Below are positions 8,790 through 18,834 of a DNA stretch of 64,000 nt, piece by piece. Source of the stretch: Phycisphaerales bacterium (GTDB lineage Bacteria > Planctomycetota > Phycisphaerae > Phycisphaerales > SM1A02); contig JAQWMQ010000020.1 in NCBI GenBank assembly GCA_029246705.1, forward strand, positions 17,020 through 81,019. Direction: 5' to 3'. Below the pieces are notes generated by a model. It had not been told where the DNA came from. It worked only from the letters and a program-made list of their open reading frames with translations, and did not search any database. Position numbers and translations under genes: made by a program. Position 1 is the stretch's first letter; each line of letters begins with the position of its first letter.

Positions 8790-10091
8790 TCAGGGACACC
8801 GGCCCCAGGCACTCAGCAGGATCAGCAGGTCCTGGCCATCGACCAACCCGTCGTAGTTCAGGTCCGCGAACTCGCAGGCGACCGGGTCTTCACAGGGCCC
8901 CCAGTTGGCGAGCAAGGTGGTGAGATCGAAGCCATCGACGATTCCGTTGCCGTCGAGGTCCGCAGGACACGAGCAGACCTCGTTGCCACCACCATCGAAC
9001 CAGTCACCCACCAGTTGCGTGGGCACGTTCTTGCAGGCCAGGGTGCCGCTCATGTTCATCAGCGCGCCGGAGCGGATGTTGATCGCGGCACGCTCACTCT
9101 CCAACGCAGCCAGGTTTCCAATGACCACGCAGTCGGCGAGATCCAGTGCACTGGCACCACGAACCTCGATCGCGCCCCCATAGTCGAGCGCCACGTTGTC
9201 GAAGAACTCACAGTCGACGATGCTCGGGCTGCTGCCGACCACGGCTGCCCCCGCCCCACTGAAGGCCTCACAGTCCCGGATGATGCAGTCGCGCACCTCC
9301 GGGCGGCTTTCTCCAATGATGTAGAGCCCTCCGCCACGTGCGCCGCTGTAGCCGTCGAAGACGGTGAATCCCTCGAGAAGACAGGTGACGGGTTCACCGG
9401 AAACGAACTGGACTCCACGGCGCTGGTTGCTCCCGGAGATGAAGGTCACCAACGGGCCATTGGAGGAACGGACCGCGAGATCCTTCCCGAGGAAGTCGAC
9501 CGTGGTCTCGCCGGCTCCGGTGTACACGCCCGGTGCGACGATGATCTCCGCCCCGTCGGCGGCGAAGTCGATCGCTGCCTGAATGGTCTCGAAATCACCG
9601 GGGACGTTGATCGGGGTCGAAGTGCAGTCGATGCCCTGGTTGGTGCAGGTGGTGTCCGCCCCGTTCCAGGATCCGGCGAGTTCGAAGCATTCGAACTCGC
9701 TGATTGAATCGATACAGATGCTGAACACGCAGCAGGCGCCGAGCGGCTCGTCGGTCTCGCACGCGTCTTCATCGAGGAGGCAGCTCGAGTTCGGACCGAG
9801 CCAGTAGCCCTGGATCGTGTCGCAGATGCTTTGCGTCGCGTCGAGGCAGCCTTCGTCCCCGAGGCAGCAGGCGCCTTCAGCGGTCGCCTCGCAGGCGTCG
9901 CAGCTCGAACCGGCACCGAGCCAGTCTCCACCGAGAACACTGCAGGAGAATTCAGAGACGTTCTCGTAACAGGTGGGCGGGCTGGCGACACAGCAGGCGC
10001 CACTCTGGGCGTGAACGGAAGCCACCGGCCACAGGCAGGCGCCCATCAGCAGGAGCAGAGTGGTGACCGCTTGAAAGCGTGATTGAATCAT
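8790..10091 (-). CDS. Secreted GACC-repeat / beta-helix protein with dockerin-like tail
   Basis: Protein of 433 residues. The signal peptide ends near VASVHAQ. Residues ~30-145 contain three ~40-residue Cys-rich repeats of the form GACC-x-C-x-C-G-x-W-x-G-x-C, probably disulfide bonded. Residues ~155-370 begin with INVPGDFETIQAAID and run as short degenerate beta-strand repeats typical of right-handed parallel beta-helix proteins. The last ~65 residues hold two dockerin-like EF-hand cassettes (DLDGNGIVDGFDL and DLNYDGLVDGQDL, each ending in LLxxWG). The start is supported by AGGAGG five bases before the ATG. No catalytic residues can be assigned; adhesion or polysaccharide binding is possible. 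Confidence 0.85.
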   Translation of the reverse strand: MIQSRFQAVTTLLLLMGACLWPVASVHAQSGACCVASPPTCYENVSEFSCSVLGGDWLGAGSSCDACEATAEGACCLGDEGCLDATQSICDTIQGYWLGPNSSCLLDEDACETDEPLGACCVFSICIDSISEFECFELAGSWNGADTTCTNQGIDCTSTPINVPGDFETIQAAIDFAADGAEIIVAPGVYTGAGETTVDFLGKDLAVRSSNGPLVTFISGSNQRRGVQFVSGEPVTCLLEGFTVFDGYSGARGGGLYIIGESRPEVRDCIIRDCEAFSGAGAAVVGSSPSIVDCEFFDNVALDYGGAIEVRGASALDLADCVVIGNLAALESERAAINIRSGALMNMSGTLACKNVPTQLVGDWFDGGGNEVCSCPADLDGNGIVDGFDLTTLLANWGPCEDPVACEFADLNYDGLVDGQDLLILLSAWGRCP

Positions 10092-10264
10092 CGATGCCTC
10101 CTGTTGAACATCTTCCGGGACGACCGGGACACCGCGATGGTAGGAAAGACCTGCTCACGTAAACAGGAGAAGCCCCGGGAAACGCCTCGATTCAAGGACA
10201 GAAAGCAGACCCACCACCGTTGCGGGGGGGGCCAAATGCCCGCGAAGTCAGGCCATGGACGACC

Positions 10265-10310
10265 AGGACCAGACCAGGACCACAGGCTGGGACCACAGGC
10301 TGGGACCAGG
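10265..10310. repeat. Short direct repeats upstream of the 10325-11803 gene stop
   Basis: The stretch contains two adjacent copies of a 14-base unit built on GGACCACAGGCTGG, preceded by partial GACCAG repeats. It lies in the 233-base gap between the two beta-helix genes, which otherwise shows only the ribosome binding site of the downstream gene. No function is evident. Confidence 0.5.
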
Positions 10311-10324
10311 CGATGAGGGCTCCG

Positions 10325-11803
10325 TCAGGAGCAGGCGCCCCACTCGCCGAGCACGATCGTCAGGTCCGCACCATCAACCAGACCGTCACCGGTGAGGTCA
10401 CCAGGGCAGTCGTCCGGGACTGGGCAGGGCCCCCACTCGCCGAGCACGATCGTCAGGTCCGCACCGTCGACCACGCCGTCACCGTTGATGTCAGCGGGAC
10501 AAGTGGACCCACAGACCTCGCCGATCTGATTGCCACCACCATCGATGTGGGGGCCGTCGACCTGATCGGGCATGTTCTCGCAGATGGTCGTTCCCTGGAT
10601 ACGCGAGTTCTCACTGCCCTCGAAGAGGCAACCACCGCCGGAACCGGTGCCGGTCGCGGGGAGGAGATCGTTATGGGTGATGATGCAGTCCTCGATGGTC
10701 ACCGTCGCGACCAGCGCGCTGAGGCCACCTCCACGGGAATCGCTTCGATTGCCTTCGAGGAGACACCTCACGAGCGTGGCCGTCGTGGGCGCTTGCGGAT
10801 CGCCGAGGACCATGATGCCGCCACCCTCGAGACGACTGGAATTCTGGGTGAGCTCGCAGTCGATCATGGTGACATTGCCGGCATAGGCGGCATGCACGGC
10901 ACCACCCCTGCCGTCGGCGACATGGCGAGTGAAGTGACAGCGCTCGAGGACCGGGTTGCACGGGCCCCCACCATTACCTGAACCGTAGACCGTCAGGCCG
11001 GCACCGCCCGAGTTGGGGTTGCCGGACTGGATGTTCGAATCGAAGAGACAGTCGAGGATCTTGGGGTCGCTGCGTGAACGCACGTAGAGACCACCGCCGA
11101 CATTGAAGGCATCGTTGGCGATGAACGAACACTCCTCGAGGAGCGGGTCGCAGTCGACCGAGCAGGCGACGCCCCCACCCCAGAGCGCGCTGTTGCCCTC
11201 GAAGAGACAACCGGTGATCCGCGGGTTCGAGGCATCGAGGATGTAGATCGCGCCGCCGTAGCCCTCGGCGGTGTTGCCGATGAACCAGCACTCACGAATC
11301 TCGGGGTTGCAGCGCATGACCAGCATGCCCGCACCGTGTCCTTCGAGGGTCATGCCCACCATGTGGCAGTTGCTGATCGTCGGGGAAGACGTGAAGCAGT
11401 AGATGCCGCCACCAGCGAGGGTTGGACCGAAGACCGGATCATCGATGATGGCACCACGGCCACCCCCGATCTTGAACCCTTCGAGGATCGACTCGGCGTT
11501 CTCCTTGGAGATGAAGGTCACCGTGGGTGAGTCGGCATCCGGAGGCGCCTTGATCGAAGTCTTCATCGGACCGGCAACCGCGCGGACGGCGATGGCCTTG
11601 CCGAGAAAGTCGATCGCCTCGATGTAGGCTCCGGGCTGGACGAGGATCTCATCACCGGGGAGCGCGAACTCGATCGCTTCCTGGATCCTGTTGAAATCAG
11701 CTGGGCCATCATCGTCAACGGTCAGGATTTCAGCGTGACAGGTGAGAGCCGTGTTCAAGGCAAGGACCGGGATCAGGGCCTGAACCATAGTGCGACAATT
11801 CAT
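10325..11803 (-). CDS. Secreted beta-helix protein with dockerin-like tail
   Basis: Protein of 492 residues. The ATG at 11803 is chosen because GAGGAG lies seven bases upstream and the following residues form a signal peptide (cleavage near LTCHA). The mature protein starts with TVDDDGPADFNRIQEAI and continues as about twelve short repeats of the C-x-F-x-G-N-x-A-x-x-G-G-G type, characteristic of right-handed parallel beta-helix proteins. Two C-terminal dockerin-like cassettes (DINGDGVVDGADLTIVLGEWG and a near copy) close the protein. It is a paralogue-like neighbour of the 8790-10091 gene on the same strand, but lacks the GACC repeats. Secreted; function unknown. Confidence 0.85.
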   Translation of the reverse strand: MNCRTMVQALIPVLALNTALTCHAEILTVDDDGPADFNRIQEAIEFALPGDEILVQPGAYIEAIDFLGKAIAVRAVAGPMKTSIKAPPDADSPTVTFISKENAESILEGFKIGGGRGAIIDDPVFGPTLAGGGIYCFTSSPTISNCHMVGMTLEGHGAGMLVMRCNPEIRECWFIGNTAEGYGGAIYILDASNPRITGCLFEGNSALWGGGVACSVDCDPLLEECSFIANDAFNVGGGLYVRSRSDPKILDCLFDSNIQSGNPNSGGAGLTVYGSGNGGGPCNPVLERCHFTRHVADGRGGAVHAAYAGNVTMIDCELTQNSSRLEGGGIMVLGDPQAPTTATLVRCLLEGNRSDSRGGGLSALVATVTIEDCIITHNDLLPATGTGSGGGCLFEGSENSRIQGTTICENMPDQVDGPHIDGGGNQIGEVCGSTCPADINGDGVVDGADLTIVLGEWGPCPVPDDCPGDLTGDGLVDGADLTIVLGEWGACS

Positions 11804-11949
11804 GAGCATTCTCCTCGGCATTCGAGCATACTCACTGTCACTCTCGACCGGTAGAAACAACTGCAAGGTCGGACGATCGGGTCGGCTCAAACGGCTGATA
11901 CGGGCTTGGTGTCGTTTTTTTTGGCTCAGGTGAACTTAAAAACTGGTTA

Positions 11950-11969
11950 TTGACGGATTGACCCGTCAA
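11950..11969. promoter_or_regulatory. 7-bp inverted repeat between divergent genes
   Basis: TTGACGG and CCGTCAA flank a six-base spacer, 47 bases before the ATG of the intradiol dioxygenase-like gene and 147 bases before the divergent beta-helix gene. It could be an operator or a 5' leader hairpin. A run of eight T lies at about 11916-11923. Confidence 0.35.
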
Positions 11970-12015
11970 CTGCGGGTGATCTGAAGGATGATCTTCGAGG
12001 AACAGGTGGAACACG

Positions 12016-12756
12016 ATGAGCCGAACGGAAGATTTGAACAACGCGTTGGCAGTACTCCTGATCGCACTGGGTGGCATCTCCGTTTCCTTGATCGCACAGG
12101 ACTGCGACCCGACCCTTCCCAACATCGAAGGCCCCTTCTACCGAACCGGCGCCCCGGAGCGAACGGACCTGTACGTCGCTTCCGAAGGAAGGCAGCTGAT
12201 GATCACCGGCACCGTCGTCGGCTACGACTGTCGCCCGATCGAGGGAGCATGGCTTGATTTCTGGCATGCCGACAGCAGCGGCATCTATGACAACACCAGC
12301 CCGTCCTACGCGTTTCGAGGCCAGCAGTTCGCCGACGACGAAGGTCGATACGAACTGGTGACGAACGTGCCCGGCGAGTACCCCGGACGACCGAAGCACC
12401 TGCACGTCAAGGTGCAGGGCGAGGTTGTGGACGAGCTCACCACGCAGTTGTACTTTCCCGACGACCCGCTCAACGACAGCGATCCCTGGCATGACATCGA
12501 ACTCGAGCTGGTGATCGAACTGGACCTGCCCGATCGCCTGCTCGTGGCGAGCTACACCTTCCAGATCGACGAACCCGGAACCGGCTACTGTCCCGGCGAC
12601 TTCAACGAGGACCGCAGGATCGACGGCGAGGACCTCACCACCCTGCTGGCCAACTGGGGAACGGACAACCCGCTCGTCGACCTGGATGAAGACGGACTGG
12701 TCGGTGGCGCAGACCTGAGCGCGCTGCTTGGCTTCTGGGGCAGCTGCTTCGACTGA
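12016..12756 (+). CDS. Exported intradiol dioxygenase-like protein with dockerin-like tail
   Basis: Protein of 246 residues with an N-terminal hydrophobic export signal. Residues ~35-185 match the intradiol ring-cleavage dioxygenase fold: EGPFYRTGAP, then the VVGYDCRPIEGAWLDFWHAD block, then PGEYPGRPKHLHVKV. All four non-haem Fe(III) ligands of the family appear to be present: Tyr91, Tyr122, His128 and His130. Residues ~193-246 are two dockerin-like EF-hand cassettes ending in LLANWG and LLGFWG. Classical catechol dioxygenases are cytosolic, so an exported, possibly surface-tethered version is unusual; aromatic or lignin-derived substrates are a guess. The next gene starts 13 bases downstream. 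Confidence 0.85.
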   Translation: MSRTEDLNNALAVLLIALGGISVSLIAQDCDPTLPNIEGPFYRTGAPERTDLYVASEGRQLMITGTVVGYDCRPIEGAWLDFWHADSSGIYDNTSPSYAFRGQQFADDEGRYELVTNVPGEYPGRPKHLHVKVQGEVVDELTTQLYFPDDPLNDSDPWHDIELELVIELDLPDRLLVASYTFQIDEPGTGYCPGDFNEDRRIDGEDLTTLLANWGTDNPLVDLDEDGLVGGADLSALLGFWGSCFD

Positions 12757-12769
12757 CCGTCCCAGAGCC

Positions 12770-13954
12770 ATGAACCGAAGGAACCCGGGTTTGAAACCGA
12801 TCCAACGAACGCTTCTTGCCTGCCTGGGCTTCGCTGCGATCGCAGCGGCCCCGATCCAGGATCCACCGACCGGTGACTCGGCAGCACGTTCGATGCAGGA
12901 TGCCTTCGCCCGAATCGCCGGGGAACTCGCGCCCTGTGTCGTCTCGATCGCTGCCTATGCGGCGGATGCACCGGGTGACGACCACCCGGAGATCGACGAA
13001 GCCCGCTGGCTGGTCCCGGTCACCGACGATCGTTATCCGGGACACCACCGAATCAATGCCTGCAGTGGTTTCTGCATCGATGCAAAGACGGGCATCCTGG
13101 TCACGTCCCGCAGCCCCCTGCTGAAACCGGACGGCACGTTCGCGGAAGTCCTCGACGTGGAGACCAGCGACAAGCTGCATTCACTGGCAGTGGTGGTCGG
13201 GGCCGAGCCGACCCTGGACCTGGCATTCCTCAGGATCGTGGTTCCCGTCGATGGTCGAGAGCCCCGGATCAAGACCGTCACATGGGGCGACCCTGCATCG
13301 ATGAAGCCCGGGTACTGGGCGTTCGGGATCGGCGACCCCTTCGGCATCGAACGTTTCATGGCCACCGGGGTGCTGAGTGCGACGCCTTCCCGCGACTGCT
13401 ACCAGGAGAAGCTGTCGGCGTCCTACCTGCAGACCGCCATGAGCATGCACCCCGAAGCCTTCGGCGGCCCACTGGTCGATCTCGACGGCAGGGTGATCGG
13501 ACTGCTCGCGCCACGTGAAGGATCACGGACGATCGGCCCGCCTCGGGGTGACCTGCAGTTCGCACTGCCGTCGACGATCATCCGGGGAATCGCACCTTCG
13601 ATCATCGAACAGGGGTCGACACGCTCACCCTGGATCGGGTTCGCCGTGATGAGTCGCGGTGAGCTGCGTGCATTGCTCGGGCCCAGGGAGCTTTCGAAGC
13701 TGACCCGTCCCCCGAGCGGCATCTTCATCGAGAACGTCTTCGCACCGAGCCCGGCGCACCGGGCGGGCATTCGACCGGGCGACTTCCTGACCCGGTTCGA
13801 CGGACACCCGGTGAACACCCCGATCGAATTCCAGAAGTGGTTCTACCTCGCGGGCATCGGAAGCAACGTCGAGTTGGAGATCTTTCGCGATGGCGAGACG
13901 ATCACCACCCGGGCGGACATCGAGGTCCGTCCGACCGAGGCCGTCACCAATTGA
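12770..13954 (+). CDS. HtrA/DegP-like PDZ protein, catalytic Ser and His missing
   Basis: Protein of 394 residues from the ATG at 12770, with a signal peptide (LLACLGFAAIAAA). Residues ~45-270 follow the trypsin-like fold of S1C proteases, and residues ~295-385 are a PDZ domain (GIFIENVFAPSPAHRAGIRPGD). The catalytic triad is largely gone. The GNSGGPL motif is EAFGGPL, with Phe231 at the nucleophile position. The His-bearing TNxHV segment reads TSRSPLL (Ser115). Only the Asp of DLAFLRI (Asp150) remains. It is therefore probably a pseudoprotease acting as a periplasmic chaperone, sensor or scaffold. It sits 13 bases behind the dioxygenase-like gene. Confidence 0.85.
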   Translation: MNRRNPGLKPIQRTLLACLGFAAIAAAPIQDPPTGDSAARSMQDAFARIAGELAPCVVSIAAYAADAPGDDHPEIDEARWLVPVTDDRYPGHHRINACSGFCIDAKTGILVTSRSPLLKPDGTFAEVLDVETSDKLHSLAVVVGAEPTLDLAFLRIVVPVDGREPRIKTVTWGDPASMKPGYWAFGIGDPFGIERFMATGVLSATPSRDCYQEKLSASYLQTAMSMHPEAFGGPLVDLDGRVIGLLAPREGSRTIGPPRGDLQFALPSTIIRGIAPSIIEQGSTRSPWIGFAVMSRGELRALLGPRELSKLTRPPSGIFIENVFAPSPAHRAGIRPGDFLTRFDGHPVNTPIEFQKWFYLAGIGSNVELEIFRDGETITTRADIEVRPTEAVTN

Positions 13955-13963
13955 AGCGGCGGC

Positions 13964-14173
13964 TCAGTGGTCCTCGTGACCGTGCTGGGCGTGGGCGAAG
14001 TTCAGGCTGTAGTAGATCAGGATGCCCGACAGCAGCGTGAAGAAGATCAGCAAACCGGTCATGAGATAGAAGGTGAACTGATTGCTCAACTTGGGCAGCA
14101 ACCCCGATTCAGGATCGGCGGTGGCAAGCAGGCTGGTGATCGGTTCCGACATCTCGAGAATCATGGGGACCAT
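13964..14173 (-). CDS. Small single-span membrane protein with His-rich tail
   Basis: Predicted 69 residues from the ATG at 14173, with GGAAGGAG eleven bases upstream; a GTG at 14200 would add nine residues. One transmembrane helix (FYLMTGLLIFFTLLSGILIYYSL) is followed by a short tail ending in AQHGHEDH, which could bind metal. It faces another small membrane protein gene across a 176-base divergent intergenic region. The function is unknown. The gene is short, so confidence rests on the clean ribosome binding site and the coherent hydrophobic segment. Confidence 0.6.
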   Translation of the reverse strand: MVPMILEMSEPITSLLATADPESGLLPKLSNQFTFYLMTGLLIFFTLLSGILIYYSLNFAHAQHGHEDH

Positions 14174-14349
14174 GAGGTTCGTTGCTCCTTCCAAGCCCAC
14201 CCAGAATAGTCCATGAGCGGCTTCGAATCCAACTCATCGGCCGAGATGGCGCCCCTTCGCCAGCAGATCCCATCGGTGTGGTCAACTGGACGAATCGGCA
14301 CGGTCCGAGTATCCATAGGGTGGAGAAAGCCCTTTTCAGAGGATTGAAC

Positions 14350-14568
14350 ATGACCGAGCTGACCGGACTGATCGAAGTCGCCACCCACGCCCAGAACCTT
14401 GTCGCTGATTTCCAGCAGGTCACGCTCTACGACGAGGAAATCCGTGAACCGGCGATCCGCGGCTTCATCATCGTCGGCTGCTTCGTCGTGCTCCCGGTGG
14501 CGGTGGCCTGGTTCTTCGAGCGATGTTCGGGCGCATATGAGCGTCGTCACGGCATCACCGACGATTGA
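14350..14568 (+). CDS. Small single-span membrane protein
   Basis: Predicted 72 residues from the ATG at 14350, preceded by AGAGGA at a spacing of six. The N-terminal half is an amphipathic polar region (TGLIEVATHAQNLVADFQQV). One transmembrane helix (GFIIVGCFVVLPVAVAWFF) is followed by a short basic tail. It is divergent from the other small membrane protein, and its 3' end overlaps the convergent rsmJ by 22 bases. The function is unknown. Confidence 0.55.
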   Translation: MTELTGLIEVATHAQNLVADFQQVTLYDEEIREPAIRGFIIVGCFVVLPVAVAWFFERCSGAYERRHGITDD

Positions 14569-15221
14569 CCCCGCTCCCAGACGTCCCAGCGAACCAGTTT
14601 CGACTCGATTGAAAACGTCGGCTTGCCCCGACTGTCGGGTGGCAGCGCCTCGGGCGGACGCTTGAGCACCACTCGCCGGGCACGCGTGGCGAAGGCGCAG
14701 GCGATCAGGTTCTCGGTGTCATCGGAAGTGGTGTGTCCTGCCAGCAGCTCCCGAAGCAGTTGCATCGGTTTGGTCGGCAGCGCACTCGCGGATCGTCGAG
14801 TCGGGTACATGGGATCCAGCACGATCGCCGCAGGGTGCGTGAAGGGATCTTCCGCTTCGGCAAGGATCCGACATGCGTCGCCCCGGTGCAGATGGATGCG
14901 ATCGGCCTGGGCTCGATCATCAAGTCGCTCATGAGCATCCTGGAGCATGCGAGCCAGGACCGGATTCCGTTCGATTGCGAACACCTCCCGACCAAGGGAG
15001 GCAAGTACCGCGGTGTCTCCCCCCAGTCCCGTCGTGGCATCGATCACCGGTCCCTCGACCCCACGAATCGCTCGTGCAAGCGGGTGACTGCCTCGACGGA
15101 TGGCTGCCAGTTCCGCACGAACCCCCTGCCCGGGTGGGTCCTCGACTCGGCGAAGCTCAAGCCCGAGAACCATGGGTTCAAGGATCAGGCCCGATGGAAT
15201 GTCGATCTCGTCGCTCGGCAT
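14547..15221 (-). CDS. rsmJ: 16S rRNA m2G1516 methyltransferase, RsmJ-like
   Basis: Protein of 224 residues from the ATG at 15221 (the frame is open upstream to 15332). It is a class I SAM-dependent methyltransferase: the SAM site is DATTGLGGDTAVLASLG, with the acidic residue in FAIERNP and the motif-IV DPMYP. The later KPMQLLRELLAG and RRVVLKRPPEA segments are specific to the RsmJ family, which methylates G1516 of 16S rRNA at N2. The neighbouring genes give no further clue. The assignment rests on motif order; E. coli RsmJ is of similar size. Confidence 0.85.
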   Translation of the reverse strand: MPSDEIDIPSGLILEPMVLGLELRRVEDPPGQGVRAELAAIRRGSHPLARAIRGVEGPVIDATTGLGGDTAVLASLGREVFAIERNPVLARMLQDAHERLDDRAQADRIHLHRGDACRILAEAEDPFTHPAAIVLDPMYPTRRSASALPTKPMQLLRELLAGHTTSDDTENLIACAFATRARRVVLKRPPEALPPDSRGKPTFSIESKLVRWDVWERGQSSVMP

Positions 15222-15247
15222 GTCCGAGAGCCTAGCCCAATCCCTCG

Positions 15248-15276
15248 CCCCAACCCTCCCGAGTGAGGGGTTGGGG
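15248..15276. promoter_or_regulatory. 9-bp inverted repeat upstream of cbs
   Basis: CCCCAACCC and GGGTTGGGG are separated by 11 bases in the 146-base interval between the rsmJ start and the cbs start. It could form a hairpin in the cbs leader or an operator. The fold does not match a SAM riboswitch that I recognise. Confidence 0.4.
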
Positions 15277-15367
15277 CCCGAAGGACCGGAATTCCGCCAC
15301 GGTATGCCGTGTCGATTCGGGAATCGGTCCACGATCGCCTACCATGGGCGACCCGGAGAACCCGCAA

Positions 15368-16768
<1,401 letters not shown>

Positions 16769-16782
16769 AGACGAGCGAAACA

Positions 16783-17994
16783 ATGTCAAAAGACCAGAAG
16801 AATGCCCACATCGACACCCTCTGCATCCATGGAGGCCAGGAGAAATGCGCCGTCACCGGTGCGGTTATGCCACCGATCTACACCTCGAGCACCTACGCAC
16901 AGGAGTCGCCCGGGGTGCACAAGGGCTATGAATACTCCCGAAGCCACAACCTGACCAGGTACAGCTTCGAGCGTGCGGTAGCGAGCCTCGAGAACAGCGG
17001 CATTTCATCGGAATGCGACACCAGCAATGGAGGCTTCGCCTTCGCCTCCGGACTCGCAGCGACCGCAACCTGCCTCGAGCTGATCGACTCTGGCGACTGC
17101 ATCCTCGCGATGGACGACATGTACGGCGGTACCTACCGATTGATCTCCAGGGTTCGCGAACGAAGCCAGGGCCTTCGACCGGTGTACATCGACATGACCG
17201 ACATCGAGTCCGTCGAACAGGCCGTCAAGGAACACAAGCCGAAGATGATCTGGGTCGAATCCCCCACCAACCCCACGTTGAAGGTCTCCGACCTCAAGGC
17301 GATCGCGGAGATCGCCGAGGAGCACGGTGCCATCGCGGTCGCCGACAACACCTTCGCCTCGCCCATGCTGCAGAGGCCCCTGGAATCGGGCATGCACGTG
17401 GTCATGCACTCGGCGACCAAGTACCTCGGCGGTCACAGCGACGTGGTCGGTGGCGTCCTGGTGACCCGGGACGAGGAACTGGCGCAGCGGATCCGTTTCC
17501 TGCAGAACTCGATCGGCTCGGTGATGGGCCCCTTCGATTCATACCTCTGCCTTCGGGGGATCAAGACCCTTGCGGTGCGGATGCAGCGACACTGCGAGAG
17601 CGCGATGACCATCGCCCGATTCCTTGAACAGCACCCCAAGGTCGAGAGCGTGGTCTACCCCGGACTTGAAAGCCACCCCCAGTACGAGGTCGCCTCCCGC
17701 CAGATGGCACTTCACGGAAACCCTGCGTTCGGTGGGATGATCACGATCTTCCTGAAGGGCGGCGTGGAGGAATCACGACGCTTCCTCGAGACCGTGGAGA
17801 TCTTCGCGCTCGCGGAGAGTCTCGGCGGCGTTGAAAGCCTCATCGAGCATCCCGCGATCATGACCCATGCTTCGGTTCCCGCGGAGGCCCGCGCCAAGCT
17901 CGGAATCAGTGACTCGCTGGTCCGCCTCTCGGTGGGCATCGAACGGGTCGAGGATCTCGTCGAGGATCTGTCCCGAGCGCTTGACGCCGTCTGA
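16783..17994 (+). CDS. Cystathionine gamma-lyase / gamma-synthase family enzyme
   Basis: PLP-dependent Cys/Met metabolism enzyme of 403 residues. The PLP lysine is Lys213 in SATKYLGGHSD. Other landmarks are the YSRSHNLTRYSFE segment, the FASGLAAT motif, VESPTNPTLKV, and SLGGVESLIEHPAIMTHAS near the C terminus. Its position behind cystathionine beta-synthase suggests reverse transsulfuration, cleaving cystathionine to cysteine, 2-oxobutyrate and ammonia. The family also contains cystathionine gamma-synthase and methionine gamma-lyase, which cannot be excluded from motifs alone. Its stop codon abuts the stop of the convergent exported-protein gene with no spacer. Confidence 0.9.
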   Translation: MSKDQKNAHIDTLCIHGGQEKCAVTGAVMPPIYTSSTYAQESPGVHKGYEYSRSHNLTRYSFERAVASLENSGISSECDTSNGGFAFASGLAATATCLELIDSGDCILAMDDMYGGTYRLISRVRERSQGLRPVYIDMTDIESVEQAVKEHKPKMIWVESPTNPTLKVSDLKAIAEIAEEHGAIAVADNTFASPMLQRPLESGMHVVMHSATKYLGGHSDVVGGVLVTRDEELAQRIRFLQNSIGSVMGPFDSYLCLRGIKTLAVRMQRHCESAMTIARFLEQHPKVESVVYPGLESHPQYEVASRQMALHGNPAFGGMITIFLKGGVEESRRFLETVEIFALAESLGGVESLIEHPAIMTHASVPAEARAKLGISDSLVRLSVGIERVEDLVEDLSRALDAV

Positions 17995-18834
17995 TCAGCC
18001 CTCGAGCCGCTCGATGCTGCGACGACCGACCCAACGACCTTCGCGCCAGTAGGGACGGGCGGGATCGACGCCGAAGAGACGATCGAGTCTTTCCAGGTCC
18101 ACCACCAACAGTGGTGCGGCATCGGTTGACTGCAGGAAGACCGACCATCGCGTGTCGGTAGGATCAAGTGCGATCAACTCCGCGACGAGATGCGATTCGA
18201 CCTCCGCGGAGGACAGATCCGGTCGCAGTCCCCCTTCGTAGAACGTCAGGTCACGCTGGAGACCATCGACCCCGCCGGAAACCAGGGGGCCCACGGTTTC
18301 AACCACCAGCATCGCATCGGCGGTGTCGAGATGACGGCGTGCACGAACCCCATCACCTCGGCGCAACGAGCCGAGTGCATTGCAGAAGGCCAGTCGTCCC
18401 TTCGAGGAGAGCACCGGTTGACGGTTCACGACGAGATTGGCGGTACCGGCCGGCGTGAGCAGTTCCGCTGCAGCACGCAGACGATCCCGGGAGACCGCCC
18501 GGGACTCGTCCTCGAGATTCGCGATGGCAAGTGCCGCGCTGGAACCCAGCCCCTTTTCGTCGAGCAGCCCGGCAAGACCGAAGAGCTGCCGCGCGAGTGC
18601 ACGCTCCTCCGCGGTCCTCGCCGCATCCTCGACTTCCTCACCCAGTTCGAAATACGCCATCGGTCGAGATGGGTCCAGTTCCTGGAGTCGTTGTTCCCAG
18701 GGCTTGGAGGCATCCTGCTTCTGCAGTCCCTCCATGGGCATTCGATCGGCTCCCCCGGCCGCGGTGACACCGAGCATGGCGACACCGAACGTGGCGAGCA
18801 GGATCAGCAGTCCCCTGACGCGTGTCGTGTTCAT
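17995..18834 (-). CDS. Exported protein of unknown function, last gene of the ExbBD-vWA operon
   Basis: Protein of 279 residues with an N-terminal signal peptide (LLILLATFGVAMLGVTAAGG). The mature part is rich in short helices (YFELGEEVEDAARTAEERALARQLFGLAGLL), resembling a TPR-like arrangement, with a C-terminal WREGRWVG motif. No known domain was identified. It overlaps the upstream 1031-residue gene by four bases (ATGA), so it is translationally coupled to the operon and probably works with it in the periplasm. Confidence 0.75.
   Translation of the reverse strand: MNTTRVRGLLILLATFGVAMLGVTAAGGADRMPMEGLQKQDASKPWEQRLQELDPSRPMAYFELGEEVEDAARTAEERALARQLFGLAGLLDEKGLGSSAALAIANLEDESRAVSRDRLRAAAELLTPAGTANLVVNRQPVLSSKGRLAFCNALGSLRRGDGVRARRHLDTADAMLVVETVGPLVSGGVDGLQRDLTFYEGGLRPDLSSAEVESHLVAELIALDPTDTRWSVFLQSTDAAPLLVVDLERLDRLFGVDPARPYWREGRWVGRRSIERLEG

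Noticed and set aside
15222..15367. Possible SAM riboswitch in front of cbs
   Set aside because: Only one GC-rich inverted repeat is present; the conserved cores of SAM riboswitch classes were not seen.
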